DNA from: Polaromonas sp.
GTDB lineage: Bacteria; Pseudomonadota; Gammaproteobacteria; Burkholderiales; Burkholderiaceae_C
Assembly: GCF_029945685.1 (NCBI RefSeq)
Contig: NZ_JAQSDA010000027.1
Coordinates: 248,001 to 312,000 of the forward strand
Direction of reading: 5' to 3'
DNA length: 64,000 nt
Position 1 is the first letter of the stretch. Each line of letters opens with the position of its first letter. Made by a program: the position numbers and the translations under genes. This document shows positions 1 through 8,303 of this stretch, piece by piece. The notes below the pieces were generated by a model. That model was given only the letters and a program-made list of their open reading frames with translations. It did not search any database and was not told the DNA's origin.

Positions 1-1065
1 GGCTTCGATCAGGTTTTGCCCGCCCAGCGGCGCGAAGCTGCCGCCCAGCAGGGCCACGTCGCTCATGGCGTAATACAGCGCCATCTCGCCCAGCGAGTCG
101 CCGAGCCAGACATCGGCGGCCACGGGCGCATCGGCCCAGGAGGAGCGGCGCGACACCGAGAGCCCGTGTTTTTCCACCAGGGCCTGCACCTCGTCAAAAC
201 GCTGCGGGTGACGCGGCACGATCAGGATACGGAAGTCGGCGGTGGCCGGCGACGGCTCGCCGGTTGCTCCTTTTTCAGGAGCTGCTTGCGCCCGTGTGGA
301 AAGGGCCAGGGCCGTTACTTGATTTAAAAAATCGTCTTCCTCGCCCTCGCGCGAACTGGCCAGCATCAGCACCGGCCGGCCCCCCGCCTGGCGCCAGCGC
401 CGCCCGAGGTCCTGCTGCGCCGCATCGGGCGCGGCGTCGAACTTGAGGTTGCCGAACACCCCCTCTACCCTCGCACCGAGCTTGCGCAGGCGCTCGGCGT
501 CGTTGTCGCTCTGCGCGTACACCGCCGCCAGCGCCGCATAAGCCGGCCGCGACAGCCGCGCCATGCGCAGAGCCTGCTGCAGCGACTTGTCGGACAGGCG
601 CGCGTTGACCAGCACCAGCGGCACGCCGCGCGCCTGCGCGCCGGCCACGGTGTTGGGCCAGACCTCGGTTTCCAGCAGCAGGCCCAGGCGCGGCTTGAAG
701 TGTGTGAAAAAACGCGCCACGGCGGCCTGGCTGTCCCAGGGCTGCCAGACCTGCACGTCGCCCGCGCGCAGCAGGCCCGCGCCCTCCGCCCGGCCGGTGG
801 CCGTGCCATGGGTCAGCAGAATGCGAACCCCGGGCCAGCGCGTGCGCAGGGCCGCGAGCAAAATGCCCGCGGTGCGGGTTTCACCCAACGACACGGCGTG
901 CACCCACACCAGTTCGGAAGCGGTTTCAGCGGGCAGGGTGTAGTGGCCGAAGCGCTCCTCGATGGCATCCAGGTAACCCGGCTCGGCCAGACCGCGCCGA
1001 CGCAGCTTGCGCCGCAAAAAAGGCTGGGCCGCCCACATCAGCAGTGAATAAAGCTGGCGGATCAT
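1..1065 (-). CDS. waaA: 3-deoxy-D-manno-octulosonic acid (Kdo) transferase, 3' end cut by window edge
   Basis: Transfers Kdo from CMP-Kdo to lipid A at the cytoplasmic face of the inner membrane, the first step of LPS core assembly. 355 codons are visible; the family is usually about 420-430 residues, so the C-terminus lies outside the window. The reading frame starts MIRQLYSLLMWAAQPFLRRK, a membrane-anchoring N-terminus, continues with the glycosyltransferase-N region (WVHAVSLGET, LLLETEVWPN), and reaches the C-terminal motif LGGSFAPLGGQN that binds CMP-Kdo. The ATG overlaps the waaC stop by one base (TGATG), so the two are translationally coupled. Residues about 246-267 (ALSTRAQAAPEKG region) are encoded by a dispersed family A repeat and look like an insertion. 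Confidence 0.93.
   Translation of the reverse strand, partial: MIRQLYSLLMWAAQPFLRRKLRRRGLAEPGYLDAIEERFGHYTLPAETASELVWVHAVSLGETRTAGILLAALRTRWPGVRILLTHGTATGRAEGAGLLRAGDVQVWQPWDSQAAVARFFTHFKPRLGLLLETEVWPNTVAGAQARGVPLVLVNARLSDKSLQQALRMARLSRPAYAALAAVYAQSDNDAERLRKLGARVEGVFGNLKFDAAPDAAQQDLGRRWRQAGGRPVLMLASSREGEEDDFLNQVTALALSTRAQAAPEKGATGEPSPATADFRILIVPRHPQRFDEVQALVEKHGLSVSRRSSWADAPVAADVWLGDSLGEMALYYAMSDVALLGGSFAPLGGQNLIEA
266..330 (+). repeat. Family A short palindromic repeat, inside waaA
   Basis: The copy starts with a perfect hairpin, GCTCCT-TTTTC-AGGAGC. It continues CTGCTTGCGCCC, then AAGGGCC, and ends in an AT-rich TTGATTTAAAA tail. The same order of blocks is seen in the waaC copy at 1674-1736 and in intergenic copies at 31.56 and 34.94 kb. 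It lies in frame on the strand opposite to the waaA coding strand. Confidence 0.7.
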
Positions 1066-2249
1066 CAGGGAAGCGCTGCCCATTCGGACACCTGCGCCGG
1101 GAGCGGCAGGCAACTGAGCCATGCGTCCCAGACCGCCTGCACCGACGGCGTGGGCTGGGCAAAAACGCTGAGCTGGCGCGCGGCTCCTGCGCCCGCCGGC
1201 CGCGCTGAATCAGGCAGTGGCCCGGTACGCCAGGCGGTGTCAAAGTTGTAGATCTGCACATGCGGCAGGTCGAGGGCCACGGCGATGTGGCTCAGGCCGC
1301 TGTCCACACCGATGACGCCGGCACACTGCGCCAGATGCTGCGTCAGTGCGTCGAGCGCCAAACGCGGCCACACGATAGCGCCCCCACGCTCGTCACTTCG
1401 TGTGCCTGCGGCGGTTCCCTGCCCCTTGCAGGACGAAGAGGGGCGCTGCGCCTGCGGCCCGGCAAAGCCGGTTCCGCGGCCCCTGCTTGCAAGAGATCCC
1501 CCAAGCTCGTCATCAACGTTCAGGGCTGCGGCGATCGCCTGACTCGTCGCCAGTTCGTCCGTGCTGCCGTGCGGCAGGGCAATGCGGTAGCCCTGCGCAA
1601 TGAGCTGGCGGCCCAGCGTGACCCAGTTCTCCAGCGGCCACTGCTTGTCGGGGCGCGAGGTGCCATGCACGAATGCTATGGTTTCAGGAGCTGCCTGCGC
1701 ATGCTCCATAAGGGCCGGTGGCACTTTTAATCCAAAATCCGGAACCGGCGACAAGGTGTAGCCCAGGGCGCGCGCGCACAGCTCGCGCCCGCGCTGCATG
1801 GCGTGGATGTGCGGCGGCAGGGCAATCGCCACGTCGGCCACCCAGCGCGTCGGCGCTTCGTAGGCCGAGCCCTCGGTCTGGTTGGCCAGCGCATAACGCT
1901 TGCCGCCCGGCGCCAGCCGGGCCAGGCGCGCCACCAGGGCGGACTTGGTCAGGCCCTGCAGGTCGATCACCGCGTCATACGGCTGCGCCTGCAACTGCTT
2001 TTTGAAAGCGCCCCACCCGGCCCGCGTGGCCGCCGCCAGCGGCGCCTTGCGCCAGCGGCGCAACTCGCAGGGGATCACGTGCTGCACATGGCCGCTCGCC
2101 AGCAGCGGGGCCAGCAAAGGCGCAAAAGATTTTTCCACCACCCAGTCGATCTGCGCACCGGGACGCGCCGCCAGGATGTCCTGCACCACCGGCAGCGTGT
2201 GCACCACGTCGCCGAGCGACGACAGCTTGACGAGAAGTATCTTCACCAT
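1065..2249 (-). CDS. waaC: Lipopolysaccharide heptosyltransferase I with two repeat-encoded insertions
   Basis: Adds the first L-glycero-D-manno-heptose to Kdo2-lipid A, a cytoplasmic GT9-family enzyme. The start is set at MVKILLVKLSSLGDVVHTLP, the canonical family N-terminus; an upstream ATG at 2291 would add 14 residues unlike the family. Other family motifs are DLQGLTKSALVA, FVHGTSRPDKQWP and the sugar-nucleotide site GVDSGLSHIAVALDLP. The protein has 394 residues against about 320-330 usual. The excess maps to residues about 172-192 (family A repeat) and about 250-290 (family B repeat, peptide [14 protein letters not shown]), both between conserved motifs. It lies upstream of waaA in the same operon. 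Confidence 0.93.
   Translation of the reverse strand: MVKILLVKLSSLGDVVHTLPVVQDILAARPGAQIDWVVEKSFAPLLAPLLASGHVQHVIPCELRRWRKAPLAAATRAGWGAFKKQLQAQPYDAVIDLQGLTKSALVARLARLAPGGKRYALANQTEGSAYEAPTRWVADVAIALPPHIHAMQRGRELCARALGYTLSPVPDFGLKVPPALMEHAQAAPETIAFVHGTSRPDKQWPLENWVTLGRQLIAQGYRIALPHGSTDELATSQAIAAALNVDDELGGSLASRGRGTGFAGPQAQRPSSSCKGQGTAAGTRSDERGGAIVWPRLALDALTQHLAQCAGVIGVDSGLSHIAVALDLPHVQIYNFDTAWRTGPLPDSARPAGAGAARQLSVFAQPTPSVQAVWDAWLSCLPLPAQVSEWAALP
1381..1500 (+). repeat. Family B GC-rich repeat, inside waaC
   Basis: About 120 bp with CCCCCACGCTCGTCACTTCG at the left and the core CTGCGGCCCGGCAAAGCCGG then TTCCGCGGCCCCTGCT at the right. The core contains the hairpin CCGGC-AAA-GCCGG. It is nearly identical to blocks in ada-alkA (4229-4347), ogt (5941-6040) and the pepN-fbp gap (57318-57410). 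It is read through in frame by waaC on the minus strand. Confidence 0.8.
1674..1736 (+). repeat. Family A repeat, inside waaC
   Basis: GCTATGGTTTCAGGAGC followed by TGCCTGCGC, ATAAGGGCCGGTGGCAC and TTTTAATCC. It is aligned block for block with the waaA copy (266-330). It encodes waaC residues about 172-192 in frame. Confidence 0.65.
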
Positions 2250-2290
2250 GCGCCGGCCGCCCCAAGCAAGGCCAGCACTCTTGGGGGACA

Positions 2291-2315
2291 TCCTTCGACA
2301 AGCTCAGGACGAACG
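2291..2315. repeat. Short palindromic repeat of the TTCGACAAGCTCAGGACGAA type
   Basis: A 25-bp element, CCTTCGACAAGCTCAGGACG followed by AACGG, lies in the 88-bp gap between waaC and the phosphomutase gene. From general knowledge this motif is widespread between genes in proteobacteria. Only one copy was seen in this window. Confidence 0.5.
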
Positions 2316-2337
2316 GGATGTTGCGACCGTGGTGGCA

Positions 2338-3795
2338 TCAGTGCGCCGCAGCGGCAAAACTGGCATCGGGCTTGACGCTGCGCAGCAGGCCCAGCATGTC
2401 AGCCTGGATGCGCGCCAGCGCTTCCGGTGTGCGGCCTTCAAAACGCAGCACCAGCACCGGCGTGGTGTTGGAGGCGCGGATCAGGCCAAAGCCGTCGGCC
2501 CAGTCGATGCGCACGCCGTCTATCGTGGAAATCCTGGCACCGGCGTTGAGGGCTTCGCGCAGGGCGCTGGCGCCTGAGGGATCGGGGCCAGCCGGCGCAG
2601 GACCGGCATCGCGCATCGCCTCCATGGCCAGGGACACCAGCGCGTCGACCACGGTGTGCGGCTCGCCTTCCTTGCAGGCCACGTTGAGTTCGGGCGTGCT
2701 GAAGCTGGTGGGCAGGGCATTGAGCAGGGCGCCGGCGTCGGGCGAACGGCTCACGATTTCCAGCAGGCGGGCGCCGGCGTAGGTGCCGTCGTCAAAACCG
2801 AACCAGCGCTCCTTGAAGAAGATGTGGCCGCTCATCTCGCCGCCCAGCGGCGAATTGACCTCTTTCATCTTCGCCTTGATCAGCGAGTGGCCGGTGCGGT
2901 ACATCATGGGCACGCCGCCGGCGGCCTCGATCTCGGGGGCCAGGCGCTGCGAACACTTCACGTCGAACACGATGGCGCCGCCCGGCGCGCGCGACAGCAC
3001 ATCACGCGCAAACAGCATCATCTGGCGGTCGGGGTAGATGTTGTTGCCGTCACGCGTGACGATGCCGAGCCGGTCACCGTCGCCGTCGAAGGCCAGGCCC
3101 AGCTCTGCGTCGCCGGCCTGCAGCACGGTGATCAGGTCCTTGAGGTTTTCCGGCTTGCTCGGGTCGGGGTGGTGGTTCGGAAAGGTGCCGTCGACCTCGC
3201 TGAACAGCTCGGTCACCTCGCAGCCCAGCGCGCGGAAGATGTCCGGCGCCGACGCCCCGGCAATGCCGTTGCCCGAGTCAATGACAATTTTCATGGGCCG
3301 CGTGAGCTTGACGTCGGCCACGATGCGCTCGCGGTAGGCCGCGAGCACGTTGACCGGGGTGATGCTCCCCGCACGGGCGGGCGCGGCCCAGCCTTCGGCT
3401 TCCATGCTGCGGCGCAGGGCCTGGATGTCCTCGCCGTAAATGGCGCGGCCGGCCAGCACCATCTTGAAGCCGTTGTAGTCTTTCGGGTTGTGGCTGCCGG
3501 TGATCTGGATGCCGGAGCTGGCCAGCGTACTGGCCGCGAAATAAAGCATGGGCGTGGTGGCCATGCCGATGTCGATCACGTCCACGCCGCTGGCCGCCAG
3601 GCCGCGTATCAGCGCCGCGCTCAGGGCCGGCCCGCTCAGGCGCCCGTCGCGCCCCACCGCCACCGCCTTTTCACCCTGGGCCAGGGCGATGCTGCCGAAG
3701 GCCCGGCCCAGCGCCTCGGCGACCGGCTCATTGACAGTGGAGGGCACCACGCCGCGGATGTCGTAAGCTTTGAAAATGGATGCGTCAAGCTGCAT
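2338..3795 (-). CDS. Phosphomannomutase/phosphoglucomutase
   Basis: An alpha-D-phosphohexomutase of 485 residues (AlgC/ManB class) that interconverts sugar 1- and 6-phosphates. It feeds GDP-mannose and UDP-glucose synthesis for LPS and exopolysaccharide. The start MQLDASIFKAYDIRGVVP is the family N-terminus. The active phosphoserine loop is TGSHNPKDYNGFK, the magnesium loop is DGDGDRLG, the sugar-specificity loop is GEMSGHIFFKE, and the phosphate-binding C-terminal domain is RASNTTPVLVLRFEG. It is slightly longer than AlgC (about 460) because of a loop near AGPAPAGPDPSGA. The gap to the divergent ada-alkA gene is 112 bp. Whether mannose or glucose phosphate is preferred cannot be told from sequence. 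Confidence 0.93.
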   Translation of the reverse strand: MQLDASIFKAYDIRGVVPSTVNEPVAEALGRAFGSIALAQGEKAVAVGRDGRLSGPALSAALIRGLAASGVDVIDIGMATTPMLYFAASTLASSGIQITGSHNPKDYNGFKMVLAGRAIYGEDIQALRRSMEAEGWAAPARAGSITPVNVLAAYRERIVADVKLTRPMKIVIDSGNGIAGASAPDIFRALGCEVTELFSEVDGTFPNHHPDPSKPENLKDLITVLQAGDAELGLAFDGDGDRLGIVTRDGNNIYPDRQMMLFARDVLSRAPGGAIVFDVKCSQRLAPEIEAAGGVPMMYRTGHSLIKAKMKEVNSPLGGEMSGHIFFKERWFGFDDGTYAGARLLEIVSRSPDAGALLNALPTSFSTPELNVACKEGEPHTVVDALVSLAMEAMRDAGPAPAGPDPSGASALREALNAGARISTIDGVRIDWADGFGLIRASNTTPVLVLRFEGRTPEALARIQADMLGLLRSVKPDASFAAAAH

Positions 3796-3907
3796 GGGGT
3801 GGCCACTCCTGGGGTTGCGAAACAGCAGCGATTGTAGGCGCCGGGACTGTGAGGCAGATGTCCGGAAACGGCCAGTCAAAACCCGCCCGCCACGTATCAT
3901 CCAGCCC

Positions 3908-5560
3908 ATGACCCCGGACGCCACCCCTCTCGCCGACGACGCCTGCTACCTCGCGCTGAAAGCGCGGGACGCCCGCTTCGACGGCCGCTTTTTTACAGGT
4001 GTTACCTCCACCGGCATCTACTGCCGGCCGGTCTGCAGCGTCAAGACGCCCAAACGCGAGAACTGCCGCTTCTTCGGCCATGCGGCGCAGGCCGAAACCG
4101 CGGGTTTCCGGCCCTGCCTGCGCTGCCGGCCCGAACTGGCGCCGCACTCGGTGGTCTGGTCCATCCAGGACGCCTCTTACATTCTCGCGCACCAGGCGGC
4201 CCGCCTGCTGGACGAGCCCGAAGCTTGGGCCCCCTCGTTTGTCGCTTCGCGTGCCTACGGCGGTGCACTGCCCCTTGCACGAGGAAGAGGAGCGCTGCGC
4301 CTGCGGCCCGGCGAAGCCGGTTCCGCGGCCCCGGCTGGTGAAGAGGCAGCCTCCACGCTCGGTCGGGGCGGCACTTCGCCGCACGACACCGAGCCCACAG
4401 TGGCCGGTCTGGCCGCCAAGCTGGGCGTCAGCGACCGCCACGTGCGGCGGATTTTCGAGACGCAGTTCGGCGTGTCGCCCATGCAGTACCTGCAGACGCG
4501 CCGGCTGCTGACGGCCAAGCAGTTGCTGGCCGACACCGCGCTGCCGATCACGCAGATTGCGCTGATCAGCGGCTTCGCCAGCGTGCGGCGCTTCAACGCG
4601 GCCTTTGTCGGCCACTACGGCCTGAACCCGACGCAGATGCGGCGCCAGGGCGACACCTCGCCGGACGCCGGCATCACCGTCAGGCTCGGTTACCGCCCGC
4701 CGTATGACGTGGCAGCCATGACCGCTTTTTTCAGGAAGCGACAGATCAACGCTATCGAATTTGTAGCTGACGGCGCAGGCAGCGTAGGGATAGGGCGCAC
4801 TTTTCGCGTAGAAGCCGGCGGCAAGGTGCATGCCGGCTGGATCCACGCCAGCTTCGACGAAAGCCGCTGCCACGTCGCGCTGCGCATCAGCGACTCGCTG
4901 CGCGAGGTGTTGCCGCTGGTGATACGGCGGCTGCGCGCCATGCTCGACCTCGACGCCGACCCGCAGGCCATCAACAGCGTGCTGCACGCCTCTTTTCCGG
5001 GCGGCGACGGCCTGCGCGTACCCGGTGCGATGGACGGTTATGAACTCGCGGTGCGTGCGGTGCTGGGCCAGCAGATCACGGTGGCGGCCGCGCGCACGCT
5101 GGCGCAGCGCATGGTGGACAAATTCGGCGAACCGATTGAAACCCCCTGGCCCGCCCTGACGCGGCTTTTTCCTGCGGCGGCGGTGCTGGCGCAGGCCAGC
5201 GGCGACGCGCTGGGCCAGCTCGGCATTGTCAGGCAGCGGCAGACCGCCATCGTCGGCATTGCCCAGGCCGTGGCCGAAAAGCGCCTGCAACTGCATGGCG
5301 GCGCCGATGTCAACGCCACCATCGCCGCCTTGAAAGCCCTGCGCGGCATTGGCGACTGGACGGCGGAGTACATCGCGATGCGGGCACTGCGCTGGCCCGA
5401 CGCCTTTCCGTCCGGCGACGTGGCGCTGCACAAGGCGCTCGGCGTGCAGGGGCTGAAAAACCCAGCCAAGGAAGCCAGGCTCGCCTCGCTGGCCTGGAAG
5501 CCCTGGCGCAGTTACGCCGTGATCCGGGCCTGGAGCGGCGCGATGGAACCCACCGGCTGA
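3908..5560 (+). CDS. Ada N-domain / AraC HTH / AlkA DNA-3-methyladenine glycosylase fusion
   Basis: A 550-residue alkylation-damage protein. Residues 1-85 form the Ada metal-binding domain with four zinc cysteines C39, C43, C70 and C73 (YCRPVC, RPCLRC), which in Ada accepts a methyl group from DNA phosphotriesters. Residues about 150-230 are an AraC-type double HTH (LAAKLGVSDRHVRRIF, ITQIALISGFASVRRFNAAF). Residues about 255-550 are AlkA-type glycosylase with the helix-hairpin-helix LRGIGDWTAEYIAMRAL and likely catalytic D504 (PSGDVALHKAL). Start ATG 3908 puts the Ada domain at the expected position. Residues about 108-147 are repeat B, inserted between the first HTH helix and the next; about 282-300 resemble repeat A. 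ogt follows 249 bp downstream. It probably both senses and repairs alkylation damage. Confidence 0.93.
   Translation: MTPDATPLADDACYLALKARDARFDGRFFTGVTSTGIYCRPVCSVKTPKRENCRFFGHAAQAETAGFRPCLRCRPELAPHSVVWSIQDASYILAHQAARLLDEPEAWAPSFVASRAYGGALPLARGRGALRLRPGEAGSAAPAGEEAASTLGRGGTSPHDTEPTVAGLAAKLGVSDRHVRRIFETQFGVSPMQYLQTRRLLTAKQLLADTALPITQIALISGFASVRRFNAAFVGHYGLNPTQMRRQGDTSPDAGITVRLGYRPPYDVAAMTAFFRKRQINAIEFVADGAGSVGIGRTFRVEAGGKVHAGWIHASFDESRCHVALRISDSLREVLPLVIRRLRAMLDLDADPQAINSVLHASFPGGDGLRVPGAMDGYELAVRAVLGQQITVAAARTLAQRMVDKFGEPIETPWPALTRLFPAAAVLAQASGDALGQLGIVRQRQTAIVGIAQAVAEKRLQLHGGADVNATIAALKALRGIGDWTAEYIAMRALRWPDAFPSGDVALHKALGVQGLKNPAKEARLASLAWKPWRSYAVIRAWSGAMEPTG
4229..4347 (+). repeat. Family B repeat, inside ada-alkA
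   Basis: Left part GTCGCTTCGCGTGCCTACGG, centre CTGCCCCTTGCACGAGG, right part CTGCGCCTGCGGCCCGGCGA then AGCCGGTTCCGCGGCCCC. It encodes the peptide [18 protein letters not shown] in frame, nearly the same as [18 protein letters not shown] in Ogt. Confidence 0.8.
4751..4806 (+). repeat. Possible family A repeat, inside ada-alkA
   Basis: GCTAT-CGAATTT-GTAGC hairpin (one G-T pair), then GCGCAGGCAGCGTA, ATAGGGCGCAC and TTTTCG, the block order of family A. It is read in frame as AIEFVADGAGSVGIG near the start of the AlkA domain. It is less certain than the other copies because AlkA proteins also have coding constraint here. Confidence 0.45.
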
Positions 5561-5711
5561 CGGCCACCGCGATCCATGCGTTCAGGGAATGAATCAGGCG
5601 CTTCGATTTCATTGGACGGGAAGGCGCCGCCGCGCGACGATCAGCGGCGAATGATGGAGCTTCCTTTTTCCCTGAAATGTGTGCGGATGGATAAACAGCC
5701 ATGTCGCTTCT

Positions 5712-5745
5712 TATTTGATAGCAAACAAACCCCGTGCGCAAAGGG
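5712..5745. repeat. Partial family A repeat between ada-alkA and ogt
   Basis: The 248-bp gap between the two repair genes holds TATTTGATAGCAAAC followed by GTGCGCAAAGGG, a degenerate family A copy. Nothing else in the gap looks like a gene. Confidence 0.35.
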
Positions 5746-5808
5746 AAAAGGCCTCGCAGCAGCCTGAATACCAGGCGGGAACCCGAAACCATTCAAAAGG
5801 TGAACCCC

Positions 5809-6438
5809 ATGAAATTTGACCCCTCCATCGTTCAGACCACTTTTCAAAGCCCTCTGGGCAAGATGACCATTGCCGCGACCGACAAGGGCCTGGCCGGGCT
5901 CTGGTTCGAGGGCCAGCGCCATCTCCCACAAGAGTTGTTGGCCCCCACGCTCAGCACTGACGTGTCCTCGCTGCCCCCCGAGGGGGCGCTGCCCCTGCGG
6001 CCCGGCAAAGCCGGTTCCGCGGCCCCGGCTGGTAAAGAGAAAACCCCCACGCGTGCGGTATGGCCCAGCGATCCGGCACATCCGGTTCTCCAGCAGGTGA
6101 TGAGCCAACTGACCGAATACTTTACGGGCCAACGCACGCAATTCGACGTACCGCTGGACCTGGCCTACGGCACGGCTTTCCAGCAATCGGTCTGGCAGGC
6201 ACTGCTGAAAATCCCGCAAGGCGGCACCGCCAGCTACGGCGAAGTGAGCCAGCGCATCGGCAAACCAGCCGCCGTGCGCGCCGTGGGTGCCGCCGTCGGC
6301 CGCAACCCGGTCAGCATCATCGTGCCCTGCCACCGCGTGATGGGTGCCAACGGTGCGCTGACAGGTTACGCCGGCGGGCTGGACCGAAAAACCGCCCTGC
6401 TCAAGCTTGAAGGCGTTCTTCAGGAGCACCGGCTGTGA
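5809..6438 (+). CDS. ogt: Methylated-DNA-[protein]-cysteine S-methyltransferase with repeat-encoded insertion
   Basis: Suicide repair protein that removes methyl groups from O6-methylguanine and O4-methylthymine. It has 209 residues; the family is usually 160-175. The C-terminal active domain is intact, with the acceptor cysteine C174 in IVPCHRVMG and the DNA-binding segment [22 protein letters not shown]. Start ATG 5809 gives [19 protein letters not shown], the usual N-terminal domain. Residues about 45-78, between the two domains, are encoded by repeat B. It is functionally paired with the upstream Ada-AlkA regulator. Its stop overlaps the GTG start of the next gene by four bases (GTGA). 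Confidence 0.93.
   Translation: MKFDPSIVQTTFQSPLGKMTIAATDKGLAGLWFEGQRHLPQELLAPTLSTDVSSLPPEGALPLRPGKAGSAAPAGKEKTPTRAVWPSDPAHPVLQQVMSQLTEYFTGQRTQFDVPLDLAYGTAFQQSVWQALLKIPQGGTASYGEVSQRIGKPAAVRAVGAAVGRNPVSIIVPCHRVMGANGALTGYAGGLDRKTALLKLEGVLQEHRL
5941..6040 (+). repeat. Family B repeat, inside ogt
   Basis: GCCCCCACGCTCAGCACTGA, then CTGCCCCCCGAGGGGGCGCT (a near-perfect hairpin), then GCGGCCCGGCAAAGCCGG and TTCCGCGGCCCCGGCTGGTA. The whole block is translated in frame in Ogt. Confidence 0.82.
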
Positions 6439-7352
6439 GTTCAACATCTGCAAGTGCAGCCGTCGGCGCCCGCCCGAAACACTGGGCCATCGACTTCGTG
6501 CTGCTGGCCGCCATCTGGGGTTCGTCTTTCCTGTTCATGCGCATCGGCACGGTCGAGTTCGGCCCGCTGCCGACGGCGGCCGTGCGCGTTGCGATTGCCG
6601 CGGCCTTTTTGCTGCCGCTGGTGCTGCTGCGCAGGCTGGGGCCCACGCTGGCGAAAAACTGGCGCCATGTGTTCCTGGTCGGCCTGTTCAATTCCGGCAT
6701 TCCGTTTGCCTGCTTTTCGTTTGCGCTGCTGTCCATCACAACCGGGCTGTCGGCCATTCTCAACGCCACCGTGCCGATGTTCGGCGCGCTGGTGGCCTGG
6801 CTCTGGCTCAAGGACAAGCCCAACCCATCGCGCCTGCTGGGCCTGGTGGTCGGTTTTGCCGGGGTCGCCATGCTGGCCTGGGACAAGGCCACGTTCAAGC
6901 CTGACGCCTCCGGTGTGGCGCCCGGCTGGGCCGTGCTGGCCTGCCTGCTGGCCTGCATCTGTTACGCGCTGTCGGCCAGCTATGCCAAGCGTTACCTGAA
7001 AGGGCTGCCGCCGCTGGTCACTGCCGCTGGCAGCCAGATCGGCGCCACGCTGGGTCTGGCGCTGCCGGCCCTGTGGCTGTGGCCGGCCAAGATGCCCGGT
7101 AGCAGCGCCTGGTTGGCCCTGCTGGTGGTGGGTGTGCTGTGCACCGGCGTTGCCTACATCCTGTACTTCCGGCTGATCGAGACCGCCGGCCCGGCACGCG
7201 CGCTGGCCGTGACTTTTGTGGTGCCGGTGTTTGCGGTGTTGTACGGCGTGCTGTTTCTGGGCGAGGCCGTCACGCTGTGGATGCTGCTGTGCGCGGTGGT
7301 GATTGTGTGCGGCACCGCGCTGTCCACCGGGCTGCTTAAAATTCCCCGATGA
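6435..7352 (+). CDS. EamA-family (drug/metabolite superfamily) transporter
   Basis: Inner-membrane protein of 305 residues with about ten hydrophobic segments and two EamA repeats. The first begins [20 protein letters not shown] and the second begins [20 protein letters not shown]. The substrate is not predictable; members export metabolites or amino acids. Translation starts at GTG 6435, overlapping the ogt stop by four bases, so it is probably coupled to ogt. Its own stop overlaps the ATG of the next small gene (ATGA). Confidence 0.85.
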   Translation: MSSTSASAAVGARPKHWAIDFVLLAAIWGSSFLFMRIGTVEFGPLPTAAVRVAIAAAFLLPLVLLRRLGPTLAKNWRHVFLVGLFNSGIPFACFSFALLSITTGLSAILNATVPMFGALVAWLWLKDKPNPSRLLGLVVGFAGVAMLAWDKATFKPDASGVAPGWAVLACLLACICYALSASYAKRYLKGLPPLVTAAGSQIGATLGLALPALWLWPAKMPGSSAWLALLVVGVLCTGVAYILYFRLIETAGPARALAVTFVVPVFAVLYGVLFLGEAVTLWMLLCAVVIVCGTALSTGLLKIPR

Positions 7353-7519
7353 GTTCCGCCCGCAAGACCAAGATCAAACTCAAGCTCAAGGCCACCCGGC
7401 CGCGCAACCCGCTGGTCGTGCCGGCGGCACAACGCAAGGCGGGTGCGCACCGCAAGTCGCGATCGGCCACCCGGCATGCCGACAAGCGGGCGCTGGACAA
7501 GCAGCTGCGCGAAGACTGA
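7349..7519 (+). CDS. Small strongly basic hypothetical protein (56 aa)
   Basis: The frame starts [20 protein letters not shown] and ends DKQLRED; about a third of the residues are K or R. The ATG overlaps the EamA stop codon (ATGA), which supports real translation. There is no recognisable domain; the composition resembles small nucleic-acid-binding proteins. It ends five bases before the convergent stop of the DUF1345 gene. The function is unknown. Confidence 0.6.
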   Translation: MSSARKTKIKLKLKATRPRNPLVVPAAQRKAGAHRKSRSATRHADKRALDKQLRED

Positions 7520-7524
7520 AGGTC

Positions 7525-8184
7525 CTATTTCAGGGAGCCCGCCACCACGTTGATGCTGAGCGCCAGGATCAGCATGTTGAAGGCAAAGGACAAGACGGCG
7601 TGGAGCGTGGTGAGCCGGCGCATCGCGCGCGAGGTGATCTGCACGTCGGACACCTGCGAGGTCATGCCGACCACGTGGGCGTAGTAGAGAAAATCAAAAT
7701 AGTCAGGGTCCTGCCCGCCTGGAAACAACAATCCGGCCCCGCCGGGTTGATGGCGTTTTTCTTCCCGGTAGTAGCGGTGTGCGTAATGAAACGAAAAAAC
7801 GGCCTGAATGAACAGCCAGGAGGCGGCCAGCGCCGCCATCGACAAGGCAATCTGCAGGGTGCGCCCCACGCCGGAGAGGCCCCGGCTCTGCTGCATCATG
7901 AACACAATGGCCGTCACACAGGCCAGGGTGGCCAGCAGCAGCATCAGGAAAATCACCACGCTGGGCTCGTCCTGCGCCTGGGCACGTTCGCGGGTGCCCT
8001 TTGCATCAAAACCCATGGCCAGCCACCAGGCCAGCACCAGGTAAACAGCCACGCCCGCACACCAGCCTAGCAGGCCGCGCAGCGGCCAGGCCAGCGGCAG
8101 CGGCAGGGCGGCCGTGGCCAGACCTGCCGCCAGGCCGTACACAAGGCGCTGCGGTCCGGTGGTTTCGGAAAAATGGTGGCGCAT
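7525..8184 (-). CDS. DUF1345 domain integral membrane protein
   Basis: 219 residues with about five hydrophobic segments. It carries the features I associate with DUF1345: a HYAHRYY motif, a GLLFPGGQDPDYFDFLYYAHVVGMT block and the terminal LHAVLSFAFNMLILALSINV. The family is common in proteobacteria and has no firm function. It is convergent with the small basic gene and is not obviously part of an operon. Confidence 0.8.
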   Translation of the reverse strand: MRHHFSETTGPQRLVYGLAAGLATAALPLPLAWPLRGLLGWCAGVAVYLVLAWWLAMGFDAKGTRERAQAQDEPSVVIFLMLLLATLACVTAIVFMMQQSRGLSGVGRTLQIALSMAALAASWLFIQAVFSFHYAHRYYREEKRHQPGGAGLLFPGGQDPDYFDFLYYAHVVGMTSQVSDVQITSRAMRRLTTLHAVLSFAFNMLILALSINVVAGSLK

Positions 8185-8303
8185 GGGCCCATTGTGATGC
8201 CAGCGACGCGCCGCCTCAAGGCCTGCAGCGGCGGCCTGTCCCTGTGTTGCAGATGAGGCGGCACTGGCCGGCGCCGCTGGGCCGGTGCTTGCGGGAACTG
8301 CGC

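Noticed and set aside
3796-3924. An extended N-terminus of the phosphomutase
   Set aside because: The added residues are unlike the family; MQLDASIFKAYDIRG is the canonical start.
3785-5431. A 548-codon minus-strand open frame opposite ada-alkA
   Set aside because: Shadow frame of a GC-rich gene; the composition is histidine- and arginine-rich without protein-family features.
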